A stretch of DNA of 64,000 bases from contig CAJJDN010000132.1 in assembly GCA_905182985.1 (NCBI GenBank), forward strand, positions 76,836 to 140,835, written 5' to 3'. Origin of the DNA: Paramecium sonneborni. Taxonomy: Eukaryota; Ciliophora; Oligohymenophorea; Peniculida; Parameciidae. The notes below the pieces were generated by a model that worked only from the letters and a program-made list of their open reading frames with translations, did not search any database and was not told the origin of the DNA. Positions 51,323 to 63,000 of the stretch are shown one piece after another (position 1 is the first letter of the stretch; each line of letters opens with the position of its first letter). A program made the position numbers and the translations under genes.

Positions 51323-52343
51323 TTCTTTGTCTTTATTTTTAGTATTTTTAATGTTTTATAAGTATTCATTTTCTGGAATAGAAAAACAAAACAAATTACT
51401 GACAAAGCTCAATATCCATAAACGAAATAATTCATTTTAATTAATTATTTTTTATATATAAATAAATTAATCATGTTATCTTCTACTTTGCTTATAATTT
51501 AATTGATTTCTATCCCATTTCCAAAGATTGAGATGTAATTCCAAATATTTAAATATATCTTTTACAACATTGAGTTGAATTGGAATTAAAATATCTAACA
51601 GCCACCTTTTTTTATTCAATATTTGGAAAGCTCAAATATTATTTAAGATTTTGTATTGGTCCAAAAGATTGTAAGATTTCAATAATGTTTATTTTATCAG
51701 ATGGAACATCTAATAATAGTATAGATTCTAATTAACATTTTTTCATAGCCTTTTCTAAGAGTTTAAGATCATGTTTGACAGGGTTTAATGATTCAATTAA
51801 TTCATTTTGATAAGATTTTAATAATTATTATATACTAATCTTATTTTAGCAATTATGAGTCTATAAATCTTTATTCATTAAGAAATTGAAGCAATTCTTA
51901 CAATAATTTAATTCAAAATCACAATTCGAATGCATTTCTATTTTAGTACATCCAAATTAAGAATTACGACATGAACCAGTATTACAATTATGATTTAGTA
52001 ATTTAACATTCTACAAAATACAATTACATTTATTGCATTGTTTGTATGAATACATACATTTTTAGAGATGATAAAATACTTGATGAGCCTCGAATTCTTC
52101 ACCACAAAATTATGGACATTTAATAATTCTATTTTAACAAATATCTTTATGAATATCTAATTCTTATGCACTAAATTATCCATCACAATTAAATGGACAT
52201 GATATAAGATTACAATATTTTTACTAATGAAGTTTAAGATCTTTAGTTTTACCTTTCCATTAACAATGTGGACATTTAACTTCAATGTTATCAATCAAAA
52301 ACATAGTATTAAAATCAATTAAACTAAATTTCAATTTTTAATT
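51211..52343 (+). repeat. First copy of 1,133-bp scaffolding duplication
   Basis: Identical to 52345-53477 at offset 1,134, separated by one N at 52344. Ends inside the RING-TRAF-RRM gene, so it is the 3' end of the bridging contig. Confidence 0.9.
51471..52343 (-). pseudogene. Truncated copy of the RING-TRAF-RRM gene (assembly copy)
   Basis: Matches 52605-53477, lacking the RING-coding 5' exon because the contig stops at the N. Zinc-finger and C-terminal RRM-like parts are intact. Treat as an artefact of unmerged contig ends. Confidence 0.75.
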
Positions 52344-52344
52344 N

Positions 52345-53477
52345 CATAAATCTATTTCTAAACGTTTGGTACCAAGATTATATGAATGTTAAGAGGCATA
52401 TTTGTTTTTCTAAATTTTCCCTCATTCACCATGATAAGAAATATGAAGAATTTCATTTCTTTGTCTTTATTTTTAGTATTTTTAATGTTTTATAAGTATT
52501 CATTTTCTGGAATAGAAAAACAAAACAAATTACTGACAAAGCTCAATATCCATAAACGAAATAATTCATTTTAATTAATTATTTTTTATATATAAATAAA
52601 TTAATCATGTTATCTTCTACTTTGCTTATAATTTAATTGATTTCTATCCCATTTCCAAAGATTGAGATGTAATTCCAAATATTTAAATATATCTTTTACA
52701 ACATTGAGTTGAATTGGAATTAAAATATCTAACAGCCACCTTTTTTTATTCAATATTTGGAAAGCTCAAATATTATTTAAGATTTTGTATTGGTCCAAAA
52801 GATTGTAAGATTTCAATAATGTTTATTTTATCAGATGGAACATCTAATAATAGTATAGATTCTAATTAACATTTTTTCATAGCCTTTTCTAAGAGTTTAA
52901 GATCATGTTTGACAGGGTTTAATGATTCAATTAATTCATTTTGATAAGATTTTAATAATTATTATATACTAATCTTATTTTAGCAATTATGAGTCTATAA
53001 ATCTTTATTCATTAAGAAATTGAAGCAATTCTTACAATAATTTAATTCAAAATCACAATTCGAATGCATTTCTATTTTAGTACATCCAAATTAAGAATTA
53101 CGACATGAACCAGTATTACAATTATGATTTAGTAATTTAACATTCTACAAAATACAATTACATTTATTGCATTGTTTGTATGAATACATACATTTTTAGA
53201 GATGATAAAATACTTGATGAGCCTCGAATTCTTCACCACAAAATTATGGACATTTAATAATTCTATTTTAACAAATATCTTTATGAATATCTAATTCTTA
53301 TGCACTAAATTATCCATCACAATTAAATGGACATGATATAAGATTACAATATTTTTACTAATGAAGTTTAAGATCTTTAGTTTTACCTTTCCATTAACAA
53401 TGTGGACATTTAACTTCAATGTTATCAATCAAAAACATAGTATTAAAATCAATTAAACTAAATTTCAATTTTTAATT
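52345..53477 (+). repeat. Second copy of 1,133-bp scaffolding duplication
   Basis: Partner of 51211-52343. It runs on into unique sequence that completes the RING-TRAF-RRM gene, so this is the copy to keep. Confidence 0.9.
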
Positions 53478-53760
53478 TGCTTAAAAAAATGGTAATTAAA
53501 TCATTACTTAAATAATTTGAAACATTTACTCTACAAAGAGGACAATTCATAGCTTATTTACTAACCCATTCATCAAGACAATCTCTACAGAATGTATGTT
53601 TACAGTCTGGTAAAATTATTGGTATATCAAAAAGATTATAACAAATTGAACAAGTGAGTTCTTCATAAGGGGATTGAACAGAAGGATGTTCAATTATTTA
53701 AGTAAAATAATCATCTTCAAACAATTCTTTAAGAATTGCCTCCTATTTTGATACTTACAT
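52605..53760 (-). CDS. RING finger / TRAF-type zinc finger protein with C-terminal RRM-like domain (putative E3 ubiquitin ligase)
   Basis: 375 aa after one 28-nt intron (53480-53507, ends AAG). Residues about 37-85 are a C3HC4 RING: CSICYNLF, CKHTFCRDCLDEW and CPLCRVNV. Residues about 105-260 hold TRAF-type fingers (VKCPHCQWKG, CNLISCPFNCDG, IKCPQFCGEEF, CRNSQFGCTK). The end resembles an RRM-like strand-helix unit (NIIEILQSFGPIQNLKQYL, KKVAVRYFNS). RING plus TRAF fingers suggests an E3 ligase; the terminal RRM would be an unusual addition. Without the intron the RING and fingers fall in different frames. Confidence 0.8.
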
Positions 53761-53821
53761 TTATGAATTTAATATAAAGAATTTTTAATAGAGAAAATTA
53801 AAATACTAATTTTATAATACA

Positions 53822-54499
53822 ATGGAAGATCATTAATTACTCTCCTTTATCAATAAAAGAATGTAATTTAGTTAACTAAAATATTAAATAAATGTAGAAT
53901 CTATGTTATTTGATTCAAACAATTAAGAGATAAGTAAATTGTGAAGTAAATTATAATTCAAGTTAAAACAATTAATCAAATATTTTAATAACACATCTAA
54001 CTTTTCTAGATAATTTAACAATAAAATTTAGTAGTAGATCATATAAGTGCTTTAGTTTGTAAAAATATTTTAGTAAATGGTTTTATAGAAAGGAGACTGT
54101 ATATTATTTCTCTTTTATTTTAGTACTACTAAACTATTTAGAACAAGAGTTTTTAATACAAAATAAAATTGTTTAGCTTTAGCAACAATCTAATTTAAGA
54201 ATTATATGATGAATACATTAAGAATATTAGATTTGAAGGATACAGCATTAGAGGAATTGCTGAAAGTAATCGCATTTATAAAAATATATTTTAAGGATTA
54301 GAATATTGAACTTTAATTTGATTTAGAAGAGACTTAATAGTTTATGAATAGGCAAACATAAGAAGAATAAAATGGTATTATTTTGAAGAATATAAAAAGA
54401 TTTTATTAGAAATTATATCTTATTTAATTTGAAAAATAACAAAGGCTTTATTTAAAATTTGAAATTATGGAGATTGAAATACAGAGTTTAAAATAATGA
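53822..54499 (+). CDS. Unknown helical protein, 207 aa
   Basis: Exact frame after introns of 29 nt (GTAAAT to TCAAG) and 25 nt (GTATAT to TTTAG). Starts MEDHQLLSFINKRMQFSQ. Gln- and Leu-rich, all-helical composition (TLRILDLKDTALEELLKVIA, QFEKQQRLYLKFEIME); probable coiled coil near the C-terminus. No domain recognised. Divergent from the RING-TRAF gene, 61 nt apart. Confidence 0.5.
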
Positions 54500-54581
54500 T
54501 TAATTAAAATCGAATACAAACATCTAAGTTCATTTTCTTGATTGGTCAGAATAAGTTAAGGATATTATAGATAAATTATAG

Positions 54582-55240
54582 ATGACTTATTATTTTAAAT
54601 TAGGAAAGTTCTATTTAGCAGATGTAAATGATAAATTTGCATTTAAACCATTAAATTGTATATCTTAGATATATGAAAAAAAGAAGAATAATTTTGTTAT
54701 AATAGATTCTTTGTAAAATCTTATTAGAAATCATGTATATGATTATAATAAGATATAAGTTATATTTGGTAATAAATCTCCTAAAGAAGTTTTGATATCT
54801 TTTCTTGAGATTTTGGATTGGTGTTAGGACATCTTAAAGTGGGAGAAAGTATTTATAAATTGAAGATTTAGATAATATAAAACTTTGTTGAGAATATTAA
54901 AAAAGAATATTAAAGAACAATATCATACAATGATAGTTCAGGAGATGGAGGTTTTGAAATGGAAGAATATCTTGAAACAATTCTTACTGATATTATTACT
55001 AAATATGAAGAAAGAATAGATAAATAAATAAATTATAAATTTATTGATATTGATTAATTAGATAATTAGAAAATAGAGGGAATTCTTTATGAAATAACAA
55101 AAGATGGTATAGATTTTTATAATGATGAATTTATGATATGTGGAAGTGTTTAATTTTCAGTGTAATAAAAAAGTAGGTTGATTGGTAAAATAGGATAATT
55201 AGTAATGGATATGCCAGAAATATAAAAGTAATTGATTTGA
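54582..55240 (+). CDS. Unknown protein, 211 aa
   Basis: Starts MTYYFKLGKFYLADVNDKF; one 23-nt intron (54849-54871, ends TAG) gives an exact frame. Contains acidic and aromatic stretches (NDSSGDGGFEMEEYLETIL) and ends near GKIGQLVMDMPEIQKQLI. No signal peptide, TM or known domain. Starts 82 nt after the previous stop on the same strand. Confidence 0.5.
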
Positions 55241-55263
55241 AATTAATTAGAATAAATTTTATA

Positions 55264-55461
55264 ATGAATGAATTAAGTTAGGAATATTTATAAACTTTAT
55301 GGTAATGTAAAAATTTTAAGGAAAAGTTAATTAAGTAAAGATAATATAAAAATTAGATTATTTTTATTTAGAATAAGATATTAGATAGAAATAGAAAATT
55401 AAAGGTAAGAGAGATTAGATAAGGAAATATTAATAGAGATATGAACAATTTAGTAGAGTGA
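55264..55461 (+). CDS. Small basic unknown protein, 65 aa
   Basis: Single frame MNELSQEYLQTLWQCKNF to NNLVE, then TGA. Basic, Gln/Arg/Lys-rich, helical. It starts 23 nt after the preceding stop and ends 48 nt before the next gene, consistent with the packing seen elsewhere, but its size makes it uncertain. Confidence 0.35.
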
Positions 55462-55509
55462 ATAAGTTTAATTATTATTAATAAATTAATTAAATAATAA
55501 ATATATAAA

Positions 55510-56501
55510 ATGGCAGAAACAAAAGAAGAAGTTAAAGCTTAGCCAAAAGTGTATTCATATGCAGACTTAATTGAATTTGAAAATAAATAAGCTTTTAGTT
55601 CTATAGGGAAAATGCCAATTTCAACAAAGTAAACACTACCAAGTTACAGTTTCGGTTCTGCTGAACGTGCAAATTAAGCAAAACTTTATCATAATAAAGA
55701 ACTAGCAAGGATAGATTTTGCAGGTATGATAAGTATATAAAACAAATAGGAAAATCAAGTCCTGGACCAGTTTATAATGTGAGAGGAGGAGATCAATTTT
55801 ATTATACAAAAGACGCAGATACAAAGATCGGAACAGAGGCTCGCAATACTCTTAATACAGGAGCTAAATTTGATTATTATTAAAGGAAGGATGTAGATGT
55901 AAAACTATAATTGTTATTAAAAAGTTTGAACCATAAGAAGCTGATTTAATTAGAAAAACAAAAGCAGCATCAGTAAAAATAGGATTAGAATCAAGAGTAT
56001 TTATTAACTTTTAATATTTATTTTAATAGTTTCCTCCTGAGAAAAGATTAAAAGGAACACCTGGTCCATAATATGATCCAGCTATAAAACCAGAAGTTCC
56101 AACTCCACCTTAATTTTCTTTTGGATATAGAAGAGATATTCCTGGAGCATCTGCATTAGCACCAACATGTTCAACTCCAGTTATTGTTGGACCTGGAGCT
56201 TATTTATAAAAACCACCTGCTAATACAAGTAATTTAGAAGATGCCTCTCATTGGACTATTCCTAAAGGACCTAAAATAGGAAAAATCTTTGAAGGATGGG
56301 ATAAAAATCAAACTTATGATACTAAATAGTAAACTTAATAAGATAAAAAGGGTTGCCGTCGGAGTATAAGTTAATTCTAAAAAGAAATCATATCCTGCAT
56401 TCAGTGTTGGGAAATCAACTAGAGAAGCTAAAGTTGGACATTTTAAATAATTAATGGTCAAAGTCCCTTCAAAGGTACACATTCCTCATCCTAAAATTTG
56501 A
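55510..56501 (+). CDS. PGP-repeat (SHIPPO/STPG-like) putative ciliary protein
   Basis: 294 aa after introns of 26, 26 (55899-55924, ends AAG), 33 and 22 nt (56339-56360, ends AAG). Pro-Gly-Pro motifs with a following Tyr recur: SSPGPVYNVRGG-like, TPGPQYDPAIKP, and VGPGAYLQKPP, with FSFG and FSVGKS turns between them, as in SHIPPO/STPG repeat proteins that bind ciliary microtubules. N-terminus MAETKEEVKAQPK is charged. Family membership rests on the repeat pattern only. The frame is exact with all four introns. Confidence 0.65.
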
Positions 56502-56608
56502 TTATTTAAAATACATATAATATATTATTATATAAATCTATATATATATTATATTATTATTATTTTATAGATTTATTTAAATAAATTTATATTCATATTA
56601 TTTAATTA

Positions 56609-57967
56609 TCATAAACTAATATGGGTTCTACCTCTAATGTTTACACATTCCCATTAATATTATTTAAAACAATCCTAATTGCAAAACCATTAACCTATAT
56701 CATAATATGCTTAAGCAATATCAATTTATTTAGCACATGATTGAGATCGACAGAGATACTAAAATTTATATTTAAATTTATTTTACTATGTTTTGTAATT
56801 TAAATTATTCAACACACTCCTTTGTACAAAATTCTTTTCCATTTATATTTATTACATATTTCTAATCAAATAATCTATAACATTAATAACATGATGTTTT
56901 ATCTATAATAACTGGTTAGTAATCAGTTCCTTAATTTTAATCATAATCAATATCAAACATTTTCCATTCATTTCCTCCTGATAATAAAAATTTCATTTTA
57001 TTTCTTTATTATTCTTCTTTTTTATTCTGTCTACTTGAAATATACCCTAAAGATTCATCTTCTATCAATATTTCTTCTGTATGTTATATTGCTTATTCCT
57101 TCTATTCTTTTTATTACTTCTATTATTATTATCTATATTCCATAACTGCTTCTTAAAATAATCTATGTTATTCTTCCTCATCATATATTTCTGAATTCTC
57201 TATCTCATTTATATGACTCTACGATTCTTTTAAACGTTATGCTTGTTTTTAAGATTATATAACTCTTTTTTCTTCAATCTCAGTTAATTTTTACACACGA
57301 TTCAATAGTTTTCTTGCTTCCATAGGTGGTATATTCATATCTTTTAAATGATCCACAGATATTTCTTTTAACAGATCCATTTCATCAAAACCATTTTCAA
57401 GTATCACTCCTGCATGTTTATCAAGATTAATTGATGTAAGGAATTTCACAACTTCATTACAGTATTCTAACTAACCTAAACTTCTAACATTTACATTATT
57501 AGACTTAAAGTGCACGTTTCAAATTTTCATTTGCTGAATTCTTCCCTGCTAAATTCAAACTCTATGTCAAATAACTCTCATTCTATGCTCTTTAACTCTC
57601 TGATTATTTGCTTTATTTTGATAATGAACTTGAACGAGATGAAGGTCGAGATACTACTTTCCCTAATTTATTTTTCTATTGTAATGTCTTTGCAACTTCT
57701 CTATGTTTCTCTAAAACATGTTTCCCATAATCTATTGTATTTACTAGCCATTTACTTCTCAAAGGAACATTTGTTGATGCTGCTGACCATCTTGTCGATC
57801 CTTAACTTACTAACATTCTTTCTTTATTAGACTCTTTTTAAGATTACAATATTTGTTTCAGTCCTACTATTCTTTATTCCTACCAGAATATATAATAATC
57901 TAACCATGATATCCACTTCTACTTATAATTTTTAAGTGTTTCCTTTACTTTGACTCTTCTTTTTCAT
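56609..57967 (-). CDS. SAM-domain protein with C-terminal zinc knuckles
   Basis: The middle holds a SAM domain: LEYCNEVVKFLTSINLDKHA, VILENGFDEMDLLKEISVDH and MNIPPMEARKLLNRV. A long Gln/Glu coiled coil follows (EYRQQQQKQQKEQKEQ). The C-terminus has two Cys-rich units: SCYQCYRLF with EFCTKECVEQFK, and YLCRSQSC with WFCNQDCFKQY, similar to MYM/TRASH-type treble-clef knuckles, joined by a 28-nt intron. The N-terminus (RSSSLSKQSKQSESQR) is Ser-rich. The first exons are not resolved: a short intron just before the SAM domain is required and the start could be at 57816 instead. Confidence 0.6.
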
Positions 57968-58234
57968 TATTAAATTTATTATTCTTATTATTATTCTAAT
58001 CTTATTATTATTCTAATCTAATTATTTATAAGTTCTCTAAAAAATTATTATTATTATTATTATTAATATAATAACAAATTAAGTTAAATAGAATCACAAA
58101 TTTAATATAACAATCAATAACTTTTATAAAGTTTGATTGTTTTCTAATTTCATAAAAGTTCGTTAGATTTAATTTGTAAACTGAAAATATGAATAATAAT
58201 TGTAATATAAAAAACTTAAATTAATATATATATA
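57968..58234. repeat. AT-rich spacer with ATT microsatellite and short tandem repeat
   Basis: Contains two adjacent copies of a CTTATTATTATTCTAAT-like unit around 57988-58020 and an ATT/TTA trinucleotide run near 58046-58066. Otherwise no frame. It lies between the stop of the TBC gene and the 5' end of the SAM gene, so it should include the latter's promoter. Confidence 0.5.
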
Positions 58235-59419
58235 TCAGTAGAATTCAAAAATAGTTTTAATATAAAATGAAACATGCTTCTTATAAATTTGCTGATTAGA
58301 ATAATGTTATAAAAGATCCAATAATTAAGAAGGATTATTTTTATCTCTCATTTTTTTAGCTACATTAGAGATAGTTGATCTATCTAAAGAATGATTAGAC
58401 TTTGCTAGATAAATGAGTTCACCAACATTAAATTAAATTGTAGTAGTTTCCGGACCTTTAAAATTAAAAGCAAAGTCTTCCTCTTAAAATTTAGATAATT
58501 AACTATAATTAAGATCGATATAGGCTAAGATTAGTTCAGGAATACCACGAATCATTCCTCTAACAATTAAATAATCCCAACATCTTATACAATCTTCCAT
58601 TTTGAATACATATGTGAAAAGAGATAAAATCATTTTACTAAGCCAAAAAGAATCACTTATATCACTTAAGTTAAGTTTTGGAAATTTCTTTTTAATTTGA
58701 TAATGTATCAACTTAGTCAAATAAAAATGAAGAGGCATTTCATTAGTGAAAGCAAAACATAGAAGGTGTTATTCATTAATAAGCATTTACATAAAGGCTT
58801 AAAATACTTGATGTTCATCACAACCAGATACAATAAGAAGAACAGCACAAATAAAATTCATGCCTTAACAATAACCCATTGATGGTAAAGCATTTGATAT
58901 TGCCCATAGAATTCTTTTTAATTATTCTTATCCACAACTTTTATGTTTAAATAATGCATAATCAACAAGAGTACGATCAATATCTTTTATAATATTAGAT
59001 ATGTCTGTTGGTGGATTTTCTAAATATTTTTCATATGGAATATTTGGTTAAGTTTTTGTTAACAAATTCAACCAACTAAGCCATCTTAATTATTTAGGTG
59101 GTCCTAATAAGACTAGTTCCTTGAATTCAGGTTTAACAATTAAAGAATCAATAGTTTGTTATGAATCATTAATCATACTAAGATTATTATTAACAGCTTC
59201 TGACCATTTTGATTAAGCTAATTTGTTACGATATTAAGGCAGAGCTTAACCACATTCATATAGAGTGAAAAAATCTGGGTTGTTTTCTTTATCTATCAAA
59301 GTTTATATACACGAGCCAGATTTTAAATCTTCTCTATTCCATTTTGTTTTTGTTTTTGGTTAAGTGTGATGAATTCGATTGACAGGTATTTCAGCTAAAC
59401 AGACATTGTTATTTCCCAT
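58235..59419 (-). CDS. TBC-domain Rab GTPase-activating protein
   Basis: 394 aa, intronless. TBC domain spans residues about 100-310: LLGPPKQLRWLSWLNLL (R-x-x-W), the Arg-finger motif IIKDIDRTLVDY (IxxDxxR), and the Gln-finger GYCQGMNFICAVLL (YxQ), then WLSKMILSLFTYVF and CIRCWDYLIVRGM. Both catalytic fingers are kept, so it should stimulate GTP hydrolysis on a Rab. The N-terminal 70 residues are polar. No membrane anchor. Stop is 8235 in local terms of the region, far from the upstream coiled-coil gene (37 nt away at its 5' side). Confidence 0.92.
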
Positions 59420-59456
59420 TTTTAGATAAATAAAAATATTATTAAATAGATAAGGC

Positions 59457-60011
59457 TCAATTAAAATTAAAAATCTCGTTAATTAAACAATTAGCTTTAT
59501 CTAAGGCCTCAGAATTAGTTTTTACTTTCTTTTTCTAAACTTTTATTTGTTCACTTGATTCACTTGTTTCAGAATTATTATCTAAATTTTATTATTTAAT
59601 TGTCCTTTTTCGGAGGTTTATTGTGTTTTGATCATTTTCATTGTTAATTTTACATTTTGATGGAGATTCTTTCTTTTAAGTCTTTCTAGACTTCTTGCCT
59701 ATCTTAATTTATTCACCGAACTAACGTATAATCATATTCTCAAGTTCTTCAAAAGAATCATATATTCCTTGTTTATTTAATTCAGATTCTTCTACTTAAC
59801 TTTTTATTGATTCTATTTTATCTTTTATTGGCTAATATTCTTGTTCTACTCCTTTAACTAGATTTTGTAATTTCAATATTTCTTGATTTTTTTCTATAAC
59901 ACTTTATTTGAGTTTGTTTAACTACTTTATAACTAAAATAGGATTTTAGATATTACTCTCTTAGTTTTCAGAATAAATTTGGTCACATTGTTATTAGAAA
60001 GACTCAATCAT
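59457..60011 (-). CDS. Coiled-coil protein, 184 aa
   Basis: Single exon starting MIESFQQQCDQIYSENQE. Residues 25-95 are a strong heptad coiled coil (VIKQLNKLKQSVIEKNQEIL, IKDKIESIKSQVEESELN). Then a basic, Ser-rich stretch (GKKSRKTQKKESPSKCK) that could be a nuclear signal, and a helical end. No family recognised. Lies 33 nt after the GCN1 stop and 37 nt before the TBC start, all minus. Confidence 0.55.
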
Positions 60012-60044
60012 TATTATTATGTCTGTTATTTAATATATTTTATA

Positions 60045-63000
60045 TCATTATAATCTTGATAACGCACTTAAAATTTGTGGAATTTCCATGAATTTGGGTT
60101 TTAATTATTACTTAACCTAAATATTGGGGAATTTTCTTAAGTTTCTCAATATTTGAAGCACATAAGTCATATTTTCATTAGTATTGACTTATTCTATAGC
60201 ATATGCTATTATATCAGGTAATAAATCTTTCATTTAATATCTTACAAATTGTAATTTTAATAGCAAACCATATTGATCAAATTTCATATATTTTTGAACA
60301 TATTGCTCTTTGTTATTTTTATTTGTATAATTATAAGTTTACGCAAGAATATGAGCTAAAATAGAATATAATTAAATAGATACCTAGACGATTTAATTCA
60401 CAAGGAGAAGCTAAATCAAATTTTGAAGATTGAATACACTTTTCAAAATATTATTTTGAGAGAGTGAAAAATCTTTCCAAAACAGCTGACGAATAAACTT
60501 ATTCTTATTAATCTTTAATAGCTTTTTTAACAATTTTCAAATGACATTCTCTTGCTTCTTAAGTAACACTTTATACACCCTTATTAAATAATTGATTAAG
60601 AAGTAAATCCTATAATGAATATAATTACAATAATACTTTTTTATCATGCATTTTAAGGAATTAACTGTAATTCTTAGATAATTGTTTTAATCCTCCATCT
60701 ACTAAATTAATGTCAATAATCAATTTTTCATAGGTGATAGCTAATTATGGCTTGAATTTCTATAGTTCAAGACCCTTCTCCTAAGATTAATGTATTAATT
60801 ATAAAGCAAGAACTTTGAGTTCATTATTGCCTTTATAATTAAGAATACGTATAAGAGCACCAACTAATTTTAGAATATAGATTTGAAGTTATTGATAATC
60901 AGCAGATCTAATTAAGATTTTCATGAAGTCATAAGCGTATTTAAATGTTTCTTCTTTACCAAACACAAAACTATCAATTAGCATAGAAACATAAGGTTCT
61001 ATTCCTGCTCCATCTTAAAGACTTAATCCAGGTATTACATTATTATTGATACGATTCATAAAGCAAGTATGAATATTACGCATATTATCAAAATGATGTT
61101 GCTTATCTAATGTATTATTAATTGCATAAAGAATCTTATTAGCTAAATTGTAGAATTACTCTAATTATTACTTAGAGAGACTATTTGATTAAAGGTATAA
61201 GAAAGGAGTGACTTTTTCAATAATTGCTTATGAAAATTATTAATGATCTTCAGATGTATTTTTTAAGAAGTATTACAAAACTTCCAAGGGAATAAGACAA
61301 TGTTTATAATCATTTGGATGTGCTTCTGATTCAAAAATAGGTTTACTCTTAATTGATAATTATCTAAGAATATCTTCAATAAATAATGCTAAATAATTTT
61401 CAATATCAGATTTTATGTGAATACTCAATTATTAAATACAATAGATGAGTGATTCAGTTCTGTCATTCCATTCATTGTGATCATTAAATTCAGCACATAA
61501 ATAAAGATCATTAAACAATATTTGAATAGGTATTTTGTTTTCATATTTTTTATAAATGACACTTGAGAATGTAGAAGCATTATTAGTGAGAATATCAATT
61601 TTAAATTAATGTAAAGGTGGTACTAAAATCAATACAATTAAATAGTGTAATACAAGAGTCTAATTTAATGAACACAATCTTTAAAATACTTCTAAATAAC
61701 CTGAATATTTTGGATCATTTTCATCCATAGCAGCTAATTCAATTAAATAAGGTTCAATTATCAATTCAACAAAAGTAGTTTATTTTACTTTATTAATCAT
61801 TGTTCCAATAGATTAAAATAATTATTACTTAATCATATTATCTTTACAGAATATATATATTCTTGAATATTCAATAAATTGATCTCTGTATCTTGTAGCT
61901 ATATCTAATGAAATGTGTATATAAATCTAATTCAATACTGAATAAGCTCCCTTGACTAAGGATAAATTGTCTTAGTAATTTTATAAGACAAATCCAATAT
62001 GATTGAATGCTTCACTCATTTATGTCTCACCATATTTTTCACAGAAATTTCTAATACTATTAATACCATTTTAGACAACACCATCTCTACTCATAATATT
62101 ACATAATTAAATAACATATTGTTTAAGTCCTTTCTTTAATGTTTTTGGAGTATTATCTATAAATTCTTTCCAAATAGCAACAGCATTTTGTCTAACCACA
62201 TCAGCAACATCTTATTACATTGTATACAAAGTCATCAAATTCAAATAATATAAATCAATATTAATATATTATTGACTGTCTGGATTGTTTAATTGAGCAA
62301 ATACATACTTCTGAGTTATTTTAAGCATTTCTCCGCTCAATATAGTTCCTGCATTACGTTTCTTTGCATCCTCATTTAACATTGTTTCTGTTAATGATGG
62401 ATATAATAATTCATTTTATAATATACCGAAATTCTTAATTAAAATCTTTAACACTCTCAAAGTAATACTACTTACAACATCATCTTCATGACTTACACAT
62501 TCATAAACATTTTCAATCACATCTTTAACGTAATTCTCAAACTTCTATTATAAAATACTTGGAATATAAATAAATATTCCTATATATCCTTCTTTAACAA
62601 ATATTTCAGGTCTTTAAATTTAAGTGAATATAAATTAAAGTGATTCCTCTAAAAAGGTATCTCCATGAATACATGATATTTCAGCAAATGCATGAGCTGC
62701 CCCTGATCTCTTATTTGTACTTGCTTCCTTATTTTCTAATACATCCCATATAAATTTAAAGAATTACTTAGTATTCTCAATTCCTATCTTTTTAGATAAT
62801 TAACCTATTGCTTTTGCTGCTACTGTTCTAACCTCTAATAATGGATCTCCTATTACTACTTCTAATCCACCAACAATTAAATTCATATATGGTACTAGAT
62901 CATCACTTTTCTATATCAAATGAGGCAAACCTCCTATTAATATTGATGCTTAACTCCTTTAATTACTATCTTATGCTCTTAAACCATAATCTATTATTGG

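Noticed and set aside
51252..51440. Plus-strand hydrophobic frame starting MLRGIFVFLNF (also at 52386-52574)
   Set aside because: Overlaps minus-strand coding frames, and its extension in the ciliate code runs into the RING-TRAF gene; repeated only because of the assembly duplication.
48419..53477. Tandem segmental duplication or mobile element
   Set aside because: Exact identity, boundaries coinciding with single N characters and truncated genes indicate unmerged contig overlaps rather than biology.
57510..57830. Plus-strand Leu/Ser-rich frame of 106 codons
   Set aside because: Antisense to the Ser/Gln-rich N-terminal region of the SAM-domain gene.
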